This document shows positions 30,168-39,593 of a DNA stretch of 64,000 bases, piece by piece. The notes beneath the pieces are model-generated. The model was not told the origin of the DNA and searched no databases. It worked only from the letters and a program-made list of their open reading frames with translations. The stretch spans positions 62,001-126,000 of the forward strand of contig NZ_BEXA01000004.1 of NCBI RefSeq assembly GCF_003864335.1, in the 5' to 3' direction. The DNA is from Lentilactobacillus kosonis (GTDB taxonomy: Bacteria; Bacillota; Bacilli; Lactobacillales; Lactobacillaceae). Position 1 is the first letter of the stretch, and each line of letters starts with the position of its first letter. A program made the position numbers and the translations under genes.

Positions 30168-30176
30168 ATTGTAACA
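30168..30176 (-). promoter_or_regulatory. extended -10 promoter for the rsgA leader
   Basis: TGTTACAAT on the minus strand (30168-30176) fits an extended -10 box; no good -35 is present. Transcription would start near 30161, about 20 bases before the leader ATG. Confidence 0.55.
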
Positions 30177-30218
30177 AATTAATCCTGATTGATGCCACCA
30201 ATTACATTAGCCACAAAA

Positions 30219-30247
30219 AAAGCACCTCGATAAAATCGAGGTGCTTT
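30219..30247 (-). terminator. terminator of npr
   Basis: AAAGCACCTCGAT (30219-30231) and ATCGAGGTGCTTT (30235-30247) make a 13-bp stem, three-base loop, T run on the minus strand. Confidence 0.9.
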
Positions 30248-30259
30248 CATTATCAATAA

Positions 30260-31627
30260 TTAGAATTTAGATTCACCTAGTGCGTGTTGAGCAGCCAAGT
30301 TCATCAAACTCCATTGACGGTCAAATCCAGGTTGGAAGAAGAAGTCAGCCTCAGCGAGGTCTTCTACCTTCATTTCATTTTGAATAGCTAAGGCTAAAAC
30401 GTTACCTTCAGCTGTAATATCATAAGTGGACATCACCCCACCACCTAATAGACGATGCGTTTGTGGATCAAATAATAGCTTGACATAAACTTTGGGGTTA
30501 TCCTTGCCTTCAGGAACATAGTTTGGACGCAATGTATCTTCATAGAAGCTACCAGCAACTGTAACACCATTACGTTTTGCAGAAGCTTCGTTCAAACCAC
30601 TAGTAGCAAAGTGATAATCAAAGACACTAAGAGCACTTGAACCAACCAGGCCCTTAAATGGCATAGAAGGTTGTTTTTCAAACAAGTGTTGAGTTACATA
30701 GCGCGCTTGGCGACGAGCAACTGTGGCTAAAGCAATTGGCATTTTAGCTTGGGCGGCAATTGAATAAGTCAAAGTAGCATCCCCAACTGCATATACATCT
30801 GGCAAGTTAGTTTGTAAGTATTCATTCGTTTCAATAAATCCACGATCAGTCAATTTAACAGTATCCTTTAACCAATCAGTGTTAGGTTTAACCCCAGCAG
30901 CTTGGATGACGAAATCAGCATCGAAAGTACCCTTATCAGTTGTCACACTCTTAACGGCGCCATCACCATCAAATGACTTGATAGTTGCCCCCATGACAAC
31001 GTTAATACCTTGGTCTTCCAAATGCTTATTCAAAATATCAGTCATTTCTGAATCAAGATAAGCACCTAATGGACGGTCAAGCATATCAATCAAAGTAACA
31101 TTTTTACCTGCTTTATTGCTAGCTTCAGCGGCTTCAATTCCAATGTAACCAGCACCAATTACGGTAATATTTTTAACGCTGTCATCTTCTAACTTACCTT
31201 TAATGGTCGTTGCCCAGTCGTATCCACGCATTAACGCAACGTTTCAAGATCAGTTCCTGGAACAGGCAAATTATTAGGAACCACCCCTGAACTTAAAATT
31301 AATTTGTCGTAATCGTAATCAGCAACTTCACCACTAACGGCGTCCTTAACTGTAACGGTTTTTTATCAGCGTCAATCTTGGTAACTTCGTGATTATTTAA
31401 AACATGAACTCCTTGATCAGTAAATTGCTTAGGCTCAAAGTTTCGAACATCATTAACATCGGTAACGCTATTTTCTAAGTAAAGTTCCATCCCACAAGAC
31501 ATGAATGAAACAAAATCCCCTGCTTCAAACATGGTAATATCGAGATTATCATAACGGTGAAGTAATTCTAAGATTGCCTGATGACCACCGTGTGAAGCAC
31601 CTACTACAACAACTTTAGTTTTGGCAT
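30260..31627 (-). CDS. npr: NADH peroxidase, FAD-dependent (three frameshifts)
   Basis: Reduces hydrogen peroxide to water with NADH. Matches the enterococcal Npr pattern: ASHGGHQAILELL with His13, redox Cys45 in FVSFMSCGMELYLE, then the second nucleotide site VIGAGYIGIEAAEA, AVGDATL and the C-terminal DFFFQPGFDRQW. Breaks near 31620, 31363 and 31238 each need one base added; the corrected protein is about 456 residues and starts MPKTKVVVVG at the ATG 31627 behind AGGAGGAG. A water-forming NADH oxidase is the alternative. A PerR-type box lies in its promoter. Confidence 0.88.
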
Positions 31628-31683
31628 ATAAAACTCCTCCTAATATCAATATAAATGGTGAAACTGATTCATTAACAACTTCT

Positions 31684-31712
31684 ATATTAGAATGATTCTA
31701 AATAAGAGTCAA
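31684..31712 (-). promoter_or_regulatory. npr promoter with PerR/Fur-type operator
   Basis: Minus strand: -35 TTGACT (31707-31712), 17-base spacer, -10 TAATAT (31684-31689). The perfect palindrome TTAGAATGATTCTAA (31687-31701), a 7-1-7 repeat fitting the PerR consensus TTANAATNATTNTAA, fills the spacer and overlaps the -10, so a bound repressor would block RNA polymerase. Confidence 0.8.
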
Positions 31713-31917
31713 GATAACCCATGACTTTTAATCAAAAATCCCAGATTATCCCCCCAATTACTATTATATTGTTTCGTTACGAATAATCCCGAAATATTAT
31801 CTAAAAATTTCTTTGTGATTAATCAGCCTCGGCTTACAATGGAATATGGCTGTTCATACTTAAATTACCATATTTGAAGTAGCGCCCGACAACAAACAAT
31901 AATTGGAGGACAATGAT

Positions 31918-33098
31918 TTGTACATATATTTTAATAAGCACCACAAACTCGTTAAACTTACCACGCTATTAGTAACCCTTCTAACGGCTGGCAGCATCTT
32001 AACCGCTTGTAGCTTAGACGATAATTCTGCTAACAGCAGTGATTCGACACCAGTTACACAAACCAGTTCTAGCAAACACGGTAACAACACAGCTGGGACT
32101 CAACAATCGGTTACTAAGGCTCATCAGCCAGGCAACACTACTAGTAGTCCCAAAATCAATGCTCAACGAAAAGATATTTTATCAAAACTAGTTTCCTACA
32201 CTAACAGCGAATCGGCTGGCCCAAACGGAAATTATTACTGGCTTAATGGCAAAGCTAGATTAACTGGTTTTAGCCATCTGGGAACTGGTAACTACCGCTT
32301 TACTAGTGATGTTCAAGGACGATCGGCAACTGCCAGAGCCATATTAACTTACTCAGAATATCAATCATCAAAAGGATCTCGGCAAGGAAGTCCACTGGAT
32401 CCTCCAGCTTGGCCAACTCCTAATCCCAAGGTGGCCATCACTTATCAGTTAACTGGTAGAACTTATCATGGTTACTTATATAATCGCAGTCACTCTATTG
32501 CTGATAGTTTATTGGGAAGTAAATCCTACACTTCTAAATATAACTTTACGACTGGAACTCGGCCTCAAAATACTGGTGCCAACCAAAATGGTGGGATGCG
32601 ATACGCCGAAGAAACAGCAGAAAATTACTGGAAGAGTCATCCCCAAACCAGTACTTCCATTGATTATGAAACCACACCCTTATATGTAGGAAATGAAACC
32701 GTTCCGCGTGGTTCTATTGTTGATATCAAATCCTCTGATAATACCATTAATACAGAGGTCGTAGTCATCAATTCAGTTGAGGGAATCAAAGTCAATTACA
32801 AAACGGGTAGCAGTAATGCCACTCCGGATTTAAATCACATACCAGCAGCAGTAGCTGCTACCCCAAAGCCAAGTCACCAACCAACTAAAGCAAGTTCAAA
32901 AACTAGTACCCATAGTTCATCAATTACCAAAGCGGTCAATGGTCAGTAGCAGCAACCAACATGGTATTTATGTCTGATTCAAATAAATTCTATAGCCGTG
33001 TGACCAATCCAGCTAATTACCAATACCTAAGCATCACCCAAGCGCAAACTGCTGGCGGTCAACGAGCAACTCGTGGAAATCAATACGCTCAACCTTAA
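31918..33098 (+). CDS. EndA-like DNA/RNA non-specific endonuclease, lipoprotein (TTG start, frameshifted)
   Basis: Predicted surface nuclease. TTG at 31918 follows GGAGG at eight bases; the signal sequence ends in the lipobox LTAC, so it should be lipid-anchored. A Ser/Thr-rich linker follows. The nuclease motif is YNRSHSIADSLLG with His192 (DRGH in the type enzyme), then GTRPQNTGANQ and GGMRYAEETAENY. The frame breaks near 32935; the other frame continues VAATNMVFMSDSNKFYSRV to a stop at 33098, giving about 393 residues. Role could be nutrient DNA use or competence. Confidence 0.85.
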
Positions 33099-33100
33099 TA

Positions 33101-33137
33101 AAAAAGCTTGCTTCTAATCGGAAGCAAGCTTTTTTAT
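33101..33137. terminator. bidirectional terminator
   Basis: AAAAAGCTTGCTTC (33101-33114) pairs with GAAGCAAGCTTTTT (33121-33134), six-base loop, between the nuclease and the convergent HesB-like gene. Confidence 0.9.
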
Positions 33138-33143
33138 TTATAA

Positions 33144-33539
33144 TTAGCAAATCATTTGACTCATTTTAATCATTTCTTGCTTACTTAATGGTTGTTGTTC
33201 ATCAGCAATTGAGAAGCGGACCGCACTATCTAGCATTCCGCTATCGTCTTTAAGGATAAATTGGCTACCTTTGAAATCCAAAGTTAAGCCATTCCCCCAG
33301 AAAGTTAATTCTTCCTTAGAACTAAAGAAGATAAAATCAGTATTGCTCTCTAACATATTACTGAAATCATCATCTGTCTCGGAAGCAGCAACAATCTGGA
33401 AACTATCTCCAATTGCGCAACTTCCGCCAAGGTTCGAATACTTGTTAGAACCGTCATCCAAAATCAAATTAAGAATTGGATATCCAGCAGCTCTTTCTGA
33501 TAATACTTTAGCGGCAGCGTCTTTTACAAATAACTTCAT
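33144..33539 (-). CDS. HesB/YneR-type iron-sulphur biosynthesis-like protein
   Basis: 131-residue cytosolic protein of the HesB-like fold seen in many lactobacilli: begins MKLFVKDAAAKVL, has LILDDGSNKYS and a central FIFFSSKEE. The cysteines of true A-type carriers are not conserved as a set here (one Cys in SCAIG and one near the C-terminus), so a direct cluster-carrier role is uncertain. ATG at 33539; open frame upstream lacks a ribosome-binding site. Confidence 0.75.
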   Translation of the reverse strand: MKLFVKDAAAKVLSERAAGYPILNLILDDGSNKYSNLGGSCAIGDSFQIVAASETDDDFSNMLESNTDFIFFSSKEELTFWGNGLTLDFKGSQFILKDDSGMLDSAVRFSIADEQQPLSKQEMIKMSQMIC

Positions 33540-33733
33540 AAAAAATGATCCCCTTTCTCTTTCATCCATTACCCAATGAGTTGTGTACAATTCATTGTGC
33601 ACAATCTAGTTTACAACAACCCATTTTAGAATGCAAACTCTTGCGGTATCATTGTCATCGAGTTCAATTAGTTGCATCTTAGCTAATAACACGGTTAAAT
33701 GAATGCAAATATAAAAGAAATGGGTTGATTATA

Positions 33734-34234
33734 ATGACTGAAAACACTAAGTCGACATTAACATTTACCGACATTAATGAGGTTCGCCCATTGATCGTTG
33801 ATTTGTTCGAATCGCTATGGGGATCCGACGAAATGATTCTTTCTTCCGGAACCTATAACATTAATAATCTTAATGGTTTGGTTGCTCATGAAGGCGACGA
33901 CATCGTCGGAATTGTAACTTATGAAATTAAATCAAATTTAGTAGAGATTGTTTCATTAAATAGTTTCAGTGATGAAACTGGAATTGGAACTAGCCTATTA
34001 GAACAAGTTAAACAAATTGCTAAAGATCATAATTTAAATGCTATTCACATTATCACTACCAATGATAACGTTCAGGCTCAACAACTTTATGAATATCTCG
34101 GCTTTTCAGCTATCGATGTCATCGAAGGAGCAGTTGATGAAGCTCGAAAAATCAAGCCTGATATTCCACTCATTGCCGATAACGCCTTAGAAATTCATGA
34201 TGAAATACTGTATGAACTAAAATTAACTAAATAA
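33734..34234 (+). CDS. GNAT-family N-acetyltransferase
   Basis: 166 residues with the acetyl-CoA-binding region GIGTSLLEQVKQIAKDH (motif A, the usual Q/RxxGxG/A replaced by TGIGTS) and the motif B YEYLGF. ATG at 33734. Substrate unknown. Confidence 0.85.
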   Translation: MTENTKSTLTFTDINEVRPLIVDLFESLWGSDEMILSSGTYNINNLNGLVAHEGDDIVGIVTYEIKSNLVEIVSLNSFSDETGIGTSLLEQVKQIAKDHNLNAIHIITTNDNVQAQQLYEYLGFSAIDVIEGAVDEARKIKPDIPLIADNALEIHDEILYELKLTK

Positions 34235-34240
34235 AAAAGC

Positions 34241-34266
34241 TAACTTCAAATTGAAGTTACTTTTTA
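34241..34266. terminator. bidirectional terminator
   Basis: TAACTTC (34241-34247) and GAAGTTA (34253-34259) with CTTTTT after and AAAAAAG before. Confidence 0.75.
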
Positions 34267-34809
34267 TTTAATAACGATTTTAGTGCCATAAGGAATAGTT
34301 TGATACATCCACTTGGCATCCGCAACTGATAGACGAATGCAACCATGAGAATGTGGCTTCTTACCAAGAAATTTAGCTTCAGATGGTATGTAATTACCAT
34401 TTCGATCTACTGGTACTGAATGGAATAAGTAAACGCCATGGTCTTTCCATGACACCCAGTAGTTAGCTCCTTCTTTTGAAAAAGGATTGTAGAACGACAA
34501 GCCACGTTCGCGTTGAATGTGATATGTCCCCTTAGGGGTTGGTGATGACTTGGTTCCGGTTGAACAGTACATCGTGTACATCACCTTGTTATTACCGTGA
34601 ATATACACCTTCTGGTTCTTGGTACTAACATAAACCCATGGATTACTCATCTTCGACCACTTAGGATAAGCGATCTTTTGAGATGGTTGCATCCAAGTTG
34701 GAGCCGTGGTTTGGGTAGCAGCTGCTTTAACCTCGTTCATCCCAGAGTAGCTAATGAATGCCAGTGAACTGAGCGATAATAGCGCCAATTTAATAATATT
34801 TCTTTTCAA
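34264..34809 (-). CDS. secreted L,D-transpeptidase (YkuD domain)
   Basis: Cell-wall cross-linking or modifying enzyme. Signal peptide of about 30 residues; the YkuD catalytic motif is HSHGCIRL with Cys157 and His155. The usual LysM or peptidoglycan-binding domains are absent; the mature protein is little more than the catalytic domain. 181 residues. In lactobacilli such proteins also act on beta-lactam-resistant 3-3 bonds, but that is family knowledge. Confidence 0.92.
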   Translation of the reverse strand: MKRNIIKLALLSLSSLAFISYSGMNEVKAAATQTTAPTWMQPSQKIAYPKWSKMSNPWVYVSTKNQKVYIHGNNKVMYTMYCSTGTKSSPTPKGTYHIQRERGLSFYNPFSKEGANYWVSWKDHGVYLFHSVPVDRNGNYIPSEAKFLGKKPHSHGCIRLSVADAKWMYQTIPYGTKIVIK

Positions 34810-34937
34810 AGTCTTCTCCTCCTACCCATTCAATTTTACAGCGTCTACCAATGAAATCAACCTGTTAAATATTTATCATTTACAATGTCGATTTTCATCA
34901 TTATTGAAAACGTTTACAATATTATCTTGTCTGGAAG

Positions 34938-34966
34938 CGCTCAAAATTGTACACTTGAATTGAGCG
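34938..34966. promoter_or_regulatory. inverted repeat upstream of the YfcC-type carrier gene
   Basis: CGCTCAA (34938-34944) and TTGAGCG (34960-34966) are perfect inverted repeats, 15 bases apart, 42 bases before the carrier start codon. A TGGAAGCGCTCA sequence at its left edge is also a weak catabolite-control (cre) candidate. May be an operator. Confidence 0.35.
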
Positions 34967-35007
34967 TAATCTCACAAACACTATTTAAGTTTTAGGGGGA
35001 GTTTTAC

Positions 35008-36539
35008 ATGAAAAAAAGCGGCACTTCAAGCTACGAATGCCAGGAGCATTTGTGATTTTATTCATTCTAACCATTGTTGCAGTGGCTGCCACCTGGGTCA
35101 TTCCTGCCGGTAGTTATTCCAAATTAGCGTACAGCAATTCACAGTTACAAATAACTGAGCCCTCTGGAAAGGTCGAACATGTTCCAGCGACCCAAAAAGA
35201 ATTAGACAAACTTGGAGTAAAGATTGATATTAAGCAATTTACTTCGGGCGGTATTAATCAGGCAGTTTCAATTCCAAATACATACCAAAGATTGAAACAG
35301 CATCCTGCTGGTCCTGGGGCAATTACCAATGATATGGTTCGGGGGACCATTGAAGCGGTTGATATCATGGTATTCATCTTGGTTTTAGGAGGATTAATTG
35401 GCGTTGTCAAAGCCAGTGGTGCCTTCGAATCAGGACTGATGGCTCTGACGAAGCGAACCAAAGGCCATGAATTTTTATTGATTTTCTTTGTTGCTATTTT
35501 AATGGTTCTTGGTGGAACGCTTTGCGGAATTGAAGAAGAAGCCGTGGCCTTTTATCCAATCTTGGTCCCAGTATTTATTGCAATGGGATATGATTCAATT
35601 GTTTCTGTAGGAGCGATTTTCTTAGCCAGTTCGGTTGGAACGTGTTTTTCAACAATTAATCCGTTCTCAGTCGTAATCGCTTCGAACTCAGCCGGAATCG
35701 ACTTCACTCAAGGACTTGGCTTTAGAATTTTTGGTTGTGCTGTCGCAGCGGTTTTCGTCATCGCCTACCTCTATTGGTATAGTAAAAAAGTCAAAGCAGA
35801 TCCAGCATTTTCTTATTCTTATGATGATCACAAGGAATTTAACAAGATGTGGTCAGTTAGTTCAGGTAGTCCCAAAAATAATAACAGCTTTACGATTCGT
35901 AAAAAATTAATTCTAGTTCTTTTTGTCATTACATTCCCCATCATGGTTTGGGGTGTTATGACTCAGGGCTGGTGGTTCCCAACCATGGCTTCATCATTTC
36001 TAACTTTTGCAATTATTATTATGATTATTACTGCTACTGGTGCTCATGGAATTGGTGAAAAGGGTGTGGTGGATGCCTTTGTTAACGGGGCATCTAGTCT
36101 AGTTGGAGTATCTCTAATTATTGGATTAGCTCGTGGAATCAATATCGTTTTAAACGAGGGGATGATTTCGGACACGATTCTAAATTATTCATCCAATTTG
36201 GTATCTAAAATGAGCGGGTCCGTATTCATCCTAGTGATGTTGATTATTTTCTTCTTCCTTGGATTTATCGTACCATCGTCTTCTGGATTGGCTGTGCTTT
36301 CGATGCCAATCATGGCACCGCTTGCGGATACGGTAAATATCCCTCGATTCGCCGTAGTTACTGCTTACCAGTTTGGACAATATGCAATGCTGTTCCTTGC
36401 TCCAACTGGATTAGTTATGGCAACATTACAAATGCTGAATATGCGTTACTCACATTGGCTGCGCTTTGTTTGGCCGGTGGTCGCCTTTGTTTTGATCTTC
36501 GGTGGCGGTCTACTGGTTGCCGAAGTTTTAATCTATTAA
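35008..36539 (+). CDS. YfcC-family membrane carrier (frameshifted at the start)
   Basis: Integral membrane protein of the YfcC / short-chain C4-dicarboxylate carrier-like (DcuC-related) superfamily, about 12 helices, 510 residues. The ATG at 35008 behind AGGGGGAG is out of frame with the body; adding one A to the seven-A run just after it gives MKKKRHFKLRMPGAFVIL and restores the frame. Conserved GGTLCGIEEEAVAFYPI and FIVPSSSGLAVLSMPI are present. YfcC members are thought to move amino acids or dicarboxylates; the substrate is not known here. Confidence 0.87.
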
Positions 36540-36542
36540 CTA

Positions 36543-36580
36543 AAAAAGCTACCAACCCCAATTGGGGTTGATAGCTTTTT
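36543..36580. terminator. bidirectional terminator
   Basis: AGCTACCAACCCC and GGGGTTGATAGCT form a stem around AATT, flanked by AAAAA and TTTTT, between the carrier gene and folP. Confidence 0.9.
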
Positions 36581-36582
36581 AA

Positions 36583-37713
36583 TTAGTCATTAAACCAATA
36601 ACCATTCTCAATGACATCCAACATCCTTGCAAGTTGCACCGTTTCGTCAATGTCATGGACTCTAAGAATCCGACCACCATGCAGATACATGTATGATTCA
36701 GCAATTAAAGTGACTGGTAGACGATCATCTTTGTCTAAACCAAATAGTTTGGACCCAAATCCTTTACGAGAAATGGCCACCATCATTGGCCGGTTCAAAT
36801 AGTTGAATTGATCAATATTTCTCATCATCGCGTAGTCTTGATAACCATCCGCGACCTTTGCATAACCAATTCCTTGATCCAAAGCAATCCGTTCACGGTC
36901 AATGCCAGCATCCATCAGATCGGCTAAATTGTCCTCAAAGAACCGTTTCATCTCAAATGTGAGATTATCATAATCTTTGGTTCGGGCACTGTGCATCGTT
37001 AATAATCCGACGTTAGAATCTTTCAATAAAGCCAACTTGCGCTGGTCATCCGTAAAAGCATTCACATCATTAATAATATCAACTTGGTCAATGATTTCAT
37101 GCATTACATCGTATTTATAAGTATCCACTGCAATTACAATGTCATCACTTACCGATTTAATCATCCTGATAACTGGCACAATTCTTGCTAGTTCTTCAGC
37201 TGGAGATATCTCACTAAAACCTGGTCTGGTAGTTTGACCGCCAACTTCAATCACATCAACTCCACTATTGATCATCGAGCTAATTCGATTGCGAATTGAT
37301 TCCTCATCTTGATAACGGCCGCCATCATAAAATGAATCAGGAGTAATGTTTAAAATACCATAAATCAATGGTTTTTCAGATAGATTAAAGCGATATCTCC
37401 CTGCCTGCCAATAAATCGTATGCTCAGCGATAATCTGTGTTAATTGTTGATTAATTTCATCATCAGGAAATCTTTTCTGCAGCTGATCACTGAGTGTCCT
37501 AAGACTGGTGACTTTAATTTTAAACAATAATTCATTTTGGCTCACCTGGTGAATGAGATCCATTTGCTCAATTAATTGTTGAGCCAGAGCTAATTGTTCT
37601 GAATCATTGGCGATAATTTTTAAAAACAAATTTTGCTCACGTAATTCAACATCGGCTAAGATATCATTCGCAAATAAATTTTCCGTGGTAATTGGTTGTT
37701 CACTAATTTGCAT
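36583..37713 (-). CDS. folP: dihydropteroate synthase
   Basis: Condenses the pterin pyrophosphate with p-aminobenzoate. The TIM-barrel domain starts about residue 110 with PLIYGILNITPDSFYDGG and has VIEVGGQTTRPG, DTYK and the C-terminal RVHD. The 110-residue N-terminal extension is usual in lactobacilli. 376 residues from the ATG at 37713. It is the target of sulfonamides. Last gene of the folate operon. Confidence 0.94.
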   Translation of the reverse strand: MQISEQPITTENLFANDILADVELREQNLFLKIIANDSEQLALAQQLIEQMDLIHQVSQNELLFKIKVTSLRTLSDQLQKRFPDDEINQQLTQIIAEHTIYWQAGRYRFNLSEKPLIYGILNITPDSFYDGGRYQDEESIRNRISSMINSGVDVIEVGGQTTRPGFSEISPAEELARIVPVIRMIKSVSDDIVIAVDTYKYDVMHEIIDQVDIINDVNAFTDDQRKLALLKDSNVGLLTMHSARTKDYDNLTFEMKRFFEDNLADLMDAGIDRERIALDQGIGYAKVADGYQDYAMMRNIDQFNYLNRPMMVAISRKGFGSKLFGLDKDDRLPVTLIAESYMYLHGGRILRVHDIDETVQLARMLDVIENGYWFND

Positions 37714-38311
37714 TATCCTCACTCCTTAGTTGTTGCAACAGGTTCTCAATCGCTTTGGTTCGGTGCAATAATGGCATCTTTTCTTCATCTGTTAGTTGAG
37801 CTAAAGTTTGAAAATAACCTTCTGGTTGAAGAATTTGATCAAATCCACGGCCATTTGTACCAACTGGTTGAGCGCTAATTTGACCGTCAAATTCACCTTC
37901 AGCCAATACTTTAGTTGCCCCATGAATTGCCACTAGGTATGACCTCATTTGGACATTCCTTGACTTTCCAGTAACAAGATCAATAATCACATGGTTCAAA
38001 TCATCCGCGGTAACAAATTTACCCTTTAGTTGTCTGGCGGTCAAAACTCCTAGTTGATCTGGATAAGCAGCTAGAATCATCCCCGAATCATCCCCGACCA
38101 CCCATTCATTGGGTAGTTGATCAGCGATAAACTGAGCTTTTCCCGTCGCATTGTCTAAATAACTGGTCGTCCCTTCAGTTGGAAATTCAAGTCGACCTAA
38201 TAGTTGTTGGTATGAAATGGCCGTTTGCCCTAACCAACTGAAACATTTGATCAGTTCTGCCGTCTTGGACTTATTATTGGAAGCGATTATAAATCTACTT
38301 GGAATTCCCAT
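37703..38311 (-). CDS. rdgB: XTP/dITP diphosphatase (RdgB/HAM1 family)
   Basis: House-cleaning pyrophosphatase for non-canonical purine nucleotides. Begins with FIIASNNKSKTAEL (SxNxxKxxE nucleotide-binding motif) and has WVVGDDSGM and GRGFDQI. Within the folate operon of lactobacilli the same protein has been proposed to remove pyrophosphate from dihydroneopterin triphosphate, filling the missing folQ step; that is inference from context. About 202 residues; overlaps folP by 11 bases and folC by 17. Confidence 0.88.
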   Translation of the reverse strand: MGIPSRFIIASNNKSKTAELIKCFSWLGQTAISYQQLLGRLEFPTEGTTSYLDNATGKAQFIADQLPNEWVVGDDSGMILAAYPDQLGVLTARQLKGKFVTADDLNHVIIDLVTGKSRNVQMRSYLVAIHGATKVLAEGEFDGQISAQPVGTNGRGFDQILQPEGYFQTLAQLTDEEKMPLLHRTKAIENLLQQLRSEDNAN

Positions 38312-39593
38312 ACCATCCATTCTCCAATTCCTTCACTAAGTAAAATGATCCTGTTACCACAATCACTGTATCGTCATCTGCCAGTTGCTTAGCTTGCCTC
38401 AATGCCACTTTAGCATCGACAGCTTCAGTAGTTGGCTTGGTGAATAATCCTTTAATGTCATCTGTCATTAATGCCCGATCATGATTATCAGGTGAGACTG
38501 CGATAACTTGCAAAGCCAATTTATCATATAATTGAGCCATTTTTTGATATTCTTTATCCTTTAAAAAGCCTAAGATAAAAATAAACTTAGATTGTGGTGT
38601 TAGCTTCATCAATGTTTCGGTTAACCTGTTCGCCCCGTCCACATTGTGCGCTCCATCTAGAATTACTAATGGGTGTTTGTCTAAAATTTGGAATCTACCT
38701 GGAATTGTAATATCCCGCATCATTCTGGTTAAAGGGTCAGCTCCAGAAACGATTTCATGGTTTACCAACCAATTATAAATTGTCACCACTGTAGCCAAGT
38801 TATCCAATTGAGCATCGCCAATCAGATTAAAATGAACATTTAATAATTCCGTCTTTCCCAATTGAAGATCTACCAAGGTCCCATTAAATAAAGTTTCTTG
38901 GTTAGCAGTTAATTCATGGGCAGTTATTAGTTGCAGACCATGATGTTCTTGAGAAGTATTCTCAAGAATCTCAATTGCTTCACTATGCTGATGCGGTGCG
39001 ACAAACACCGTTGTGCCGGATTTAATGATTTGAGCCTTATTAGTCGCAATTTCTGAAATTGTGTTACCTAAAATGTTCATATGGTCATAATCAATGTGCG
39101 TAAAGATTGTAATTAATGGCGCACTGATTACATTGGTTGCGTCATTTTGACCACCTAAGCCTGCCTCAATAATTGCCCAATCGACTTGCTTGTCAGCAAA
39201 GTACTGAAGCATTATCAACACAAACCACTCGAACACTGAAATTGCGCTAGGAGATATGCCGCTTGGTAACTTATGGACAATTTTTTGATACGTGATGACA
39301 AATTCTGTTTTACTGATCATTTGGCCATTGATCACGACTTGTTCTCTAGCATCATTTAAAGCTGGACTATCAAAATGGCCAACCCGATAGCCAGCATTTG
39401 TTAAGGTTTGGGCCAACATTGTACCAGTGGAACCCTTTCCGTTGGTCCCAGCAATATGCATAATTCGATAATTAGTCTCAGGATGGCCCATGCTATCCAG
39501 CACTTTTCGCAATAACGCTACTCGATCAGTGTTTGCCGCTAACATCTGTTGATTAAGTTCTTCCATTAACTGCTGATATGTTAATTTAGCCAC
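38295..39593 (-). CDS. folC: folylpolyglutamate / dihydrofolate synthase (GTG start)
   Basis: Adds glutamate to dihydropteroate or folate. Mur ligase fold with ATP motif HIAGTNGKGSTG and FDSPAL early on; C-terminal domain holds ILDGAHNVDGA. 432 residues from the GTG at 39593, preceded by GAGGAA. Overlaps folE by eight bases and rdgB by 17. Confidence 0.93.
   Translation of the reverse strand: MAKLTYQQLMEELNQQMLAANTDRVALLRKVLDSMGHPETNYRIMHIAGTNGKGSTGTMLAQTLTNAGYRVGHFDSPALNDAREQVVINGQMISKTEFVITYQKIVHKLPSGISPSAISVFEWFVLIMLQYFADKQVDWAIIEAGLGGQNDATNVISAPLITIFTHIDYDHMNILGNTISEIATNKAQIIKSGTTVFVAPHQHSEAIEILENTSQEHHGLQLITAHELTANQETLFNGTLVDLQLGKTELLNVHFNLIGDAQLDNLATVVTIYNWLVNHEIVSGADPLTRMMRDITIPGRFQILDKHPLVILDGAHNVDGANRLTETLMKLTPQSKFIFILGFLKDKEYQKMAQLYDKLALQVIAVSPDNHDRALMTDDIKGLFTKPTTEAVDAKVALRQAKQLADDDTVIVVTGSFYLVKELENGWYGNSK

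Noticed and set aside
34930-34945. A catabolite-responsive element (cre) before the YfcC gene
   Set aside because: TGGAAGCGCTCA fits only part of the consensus; too weak to call on its own.
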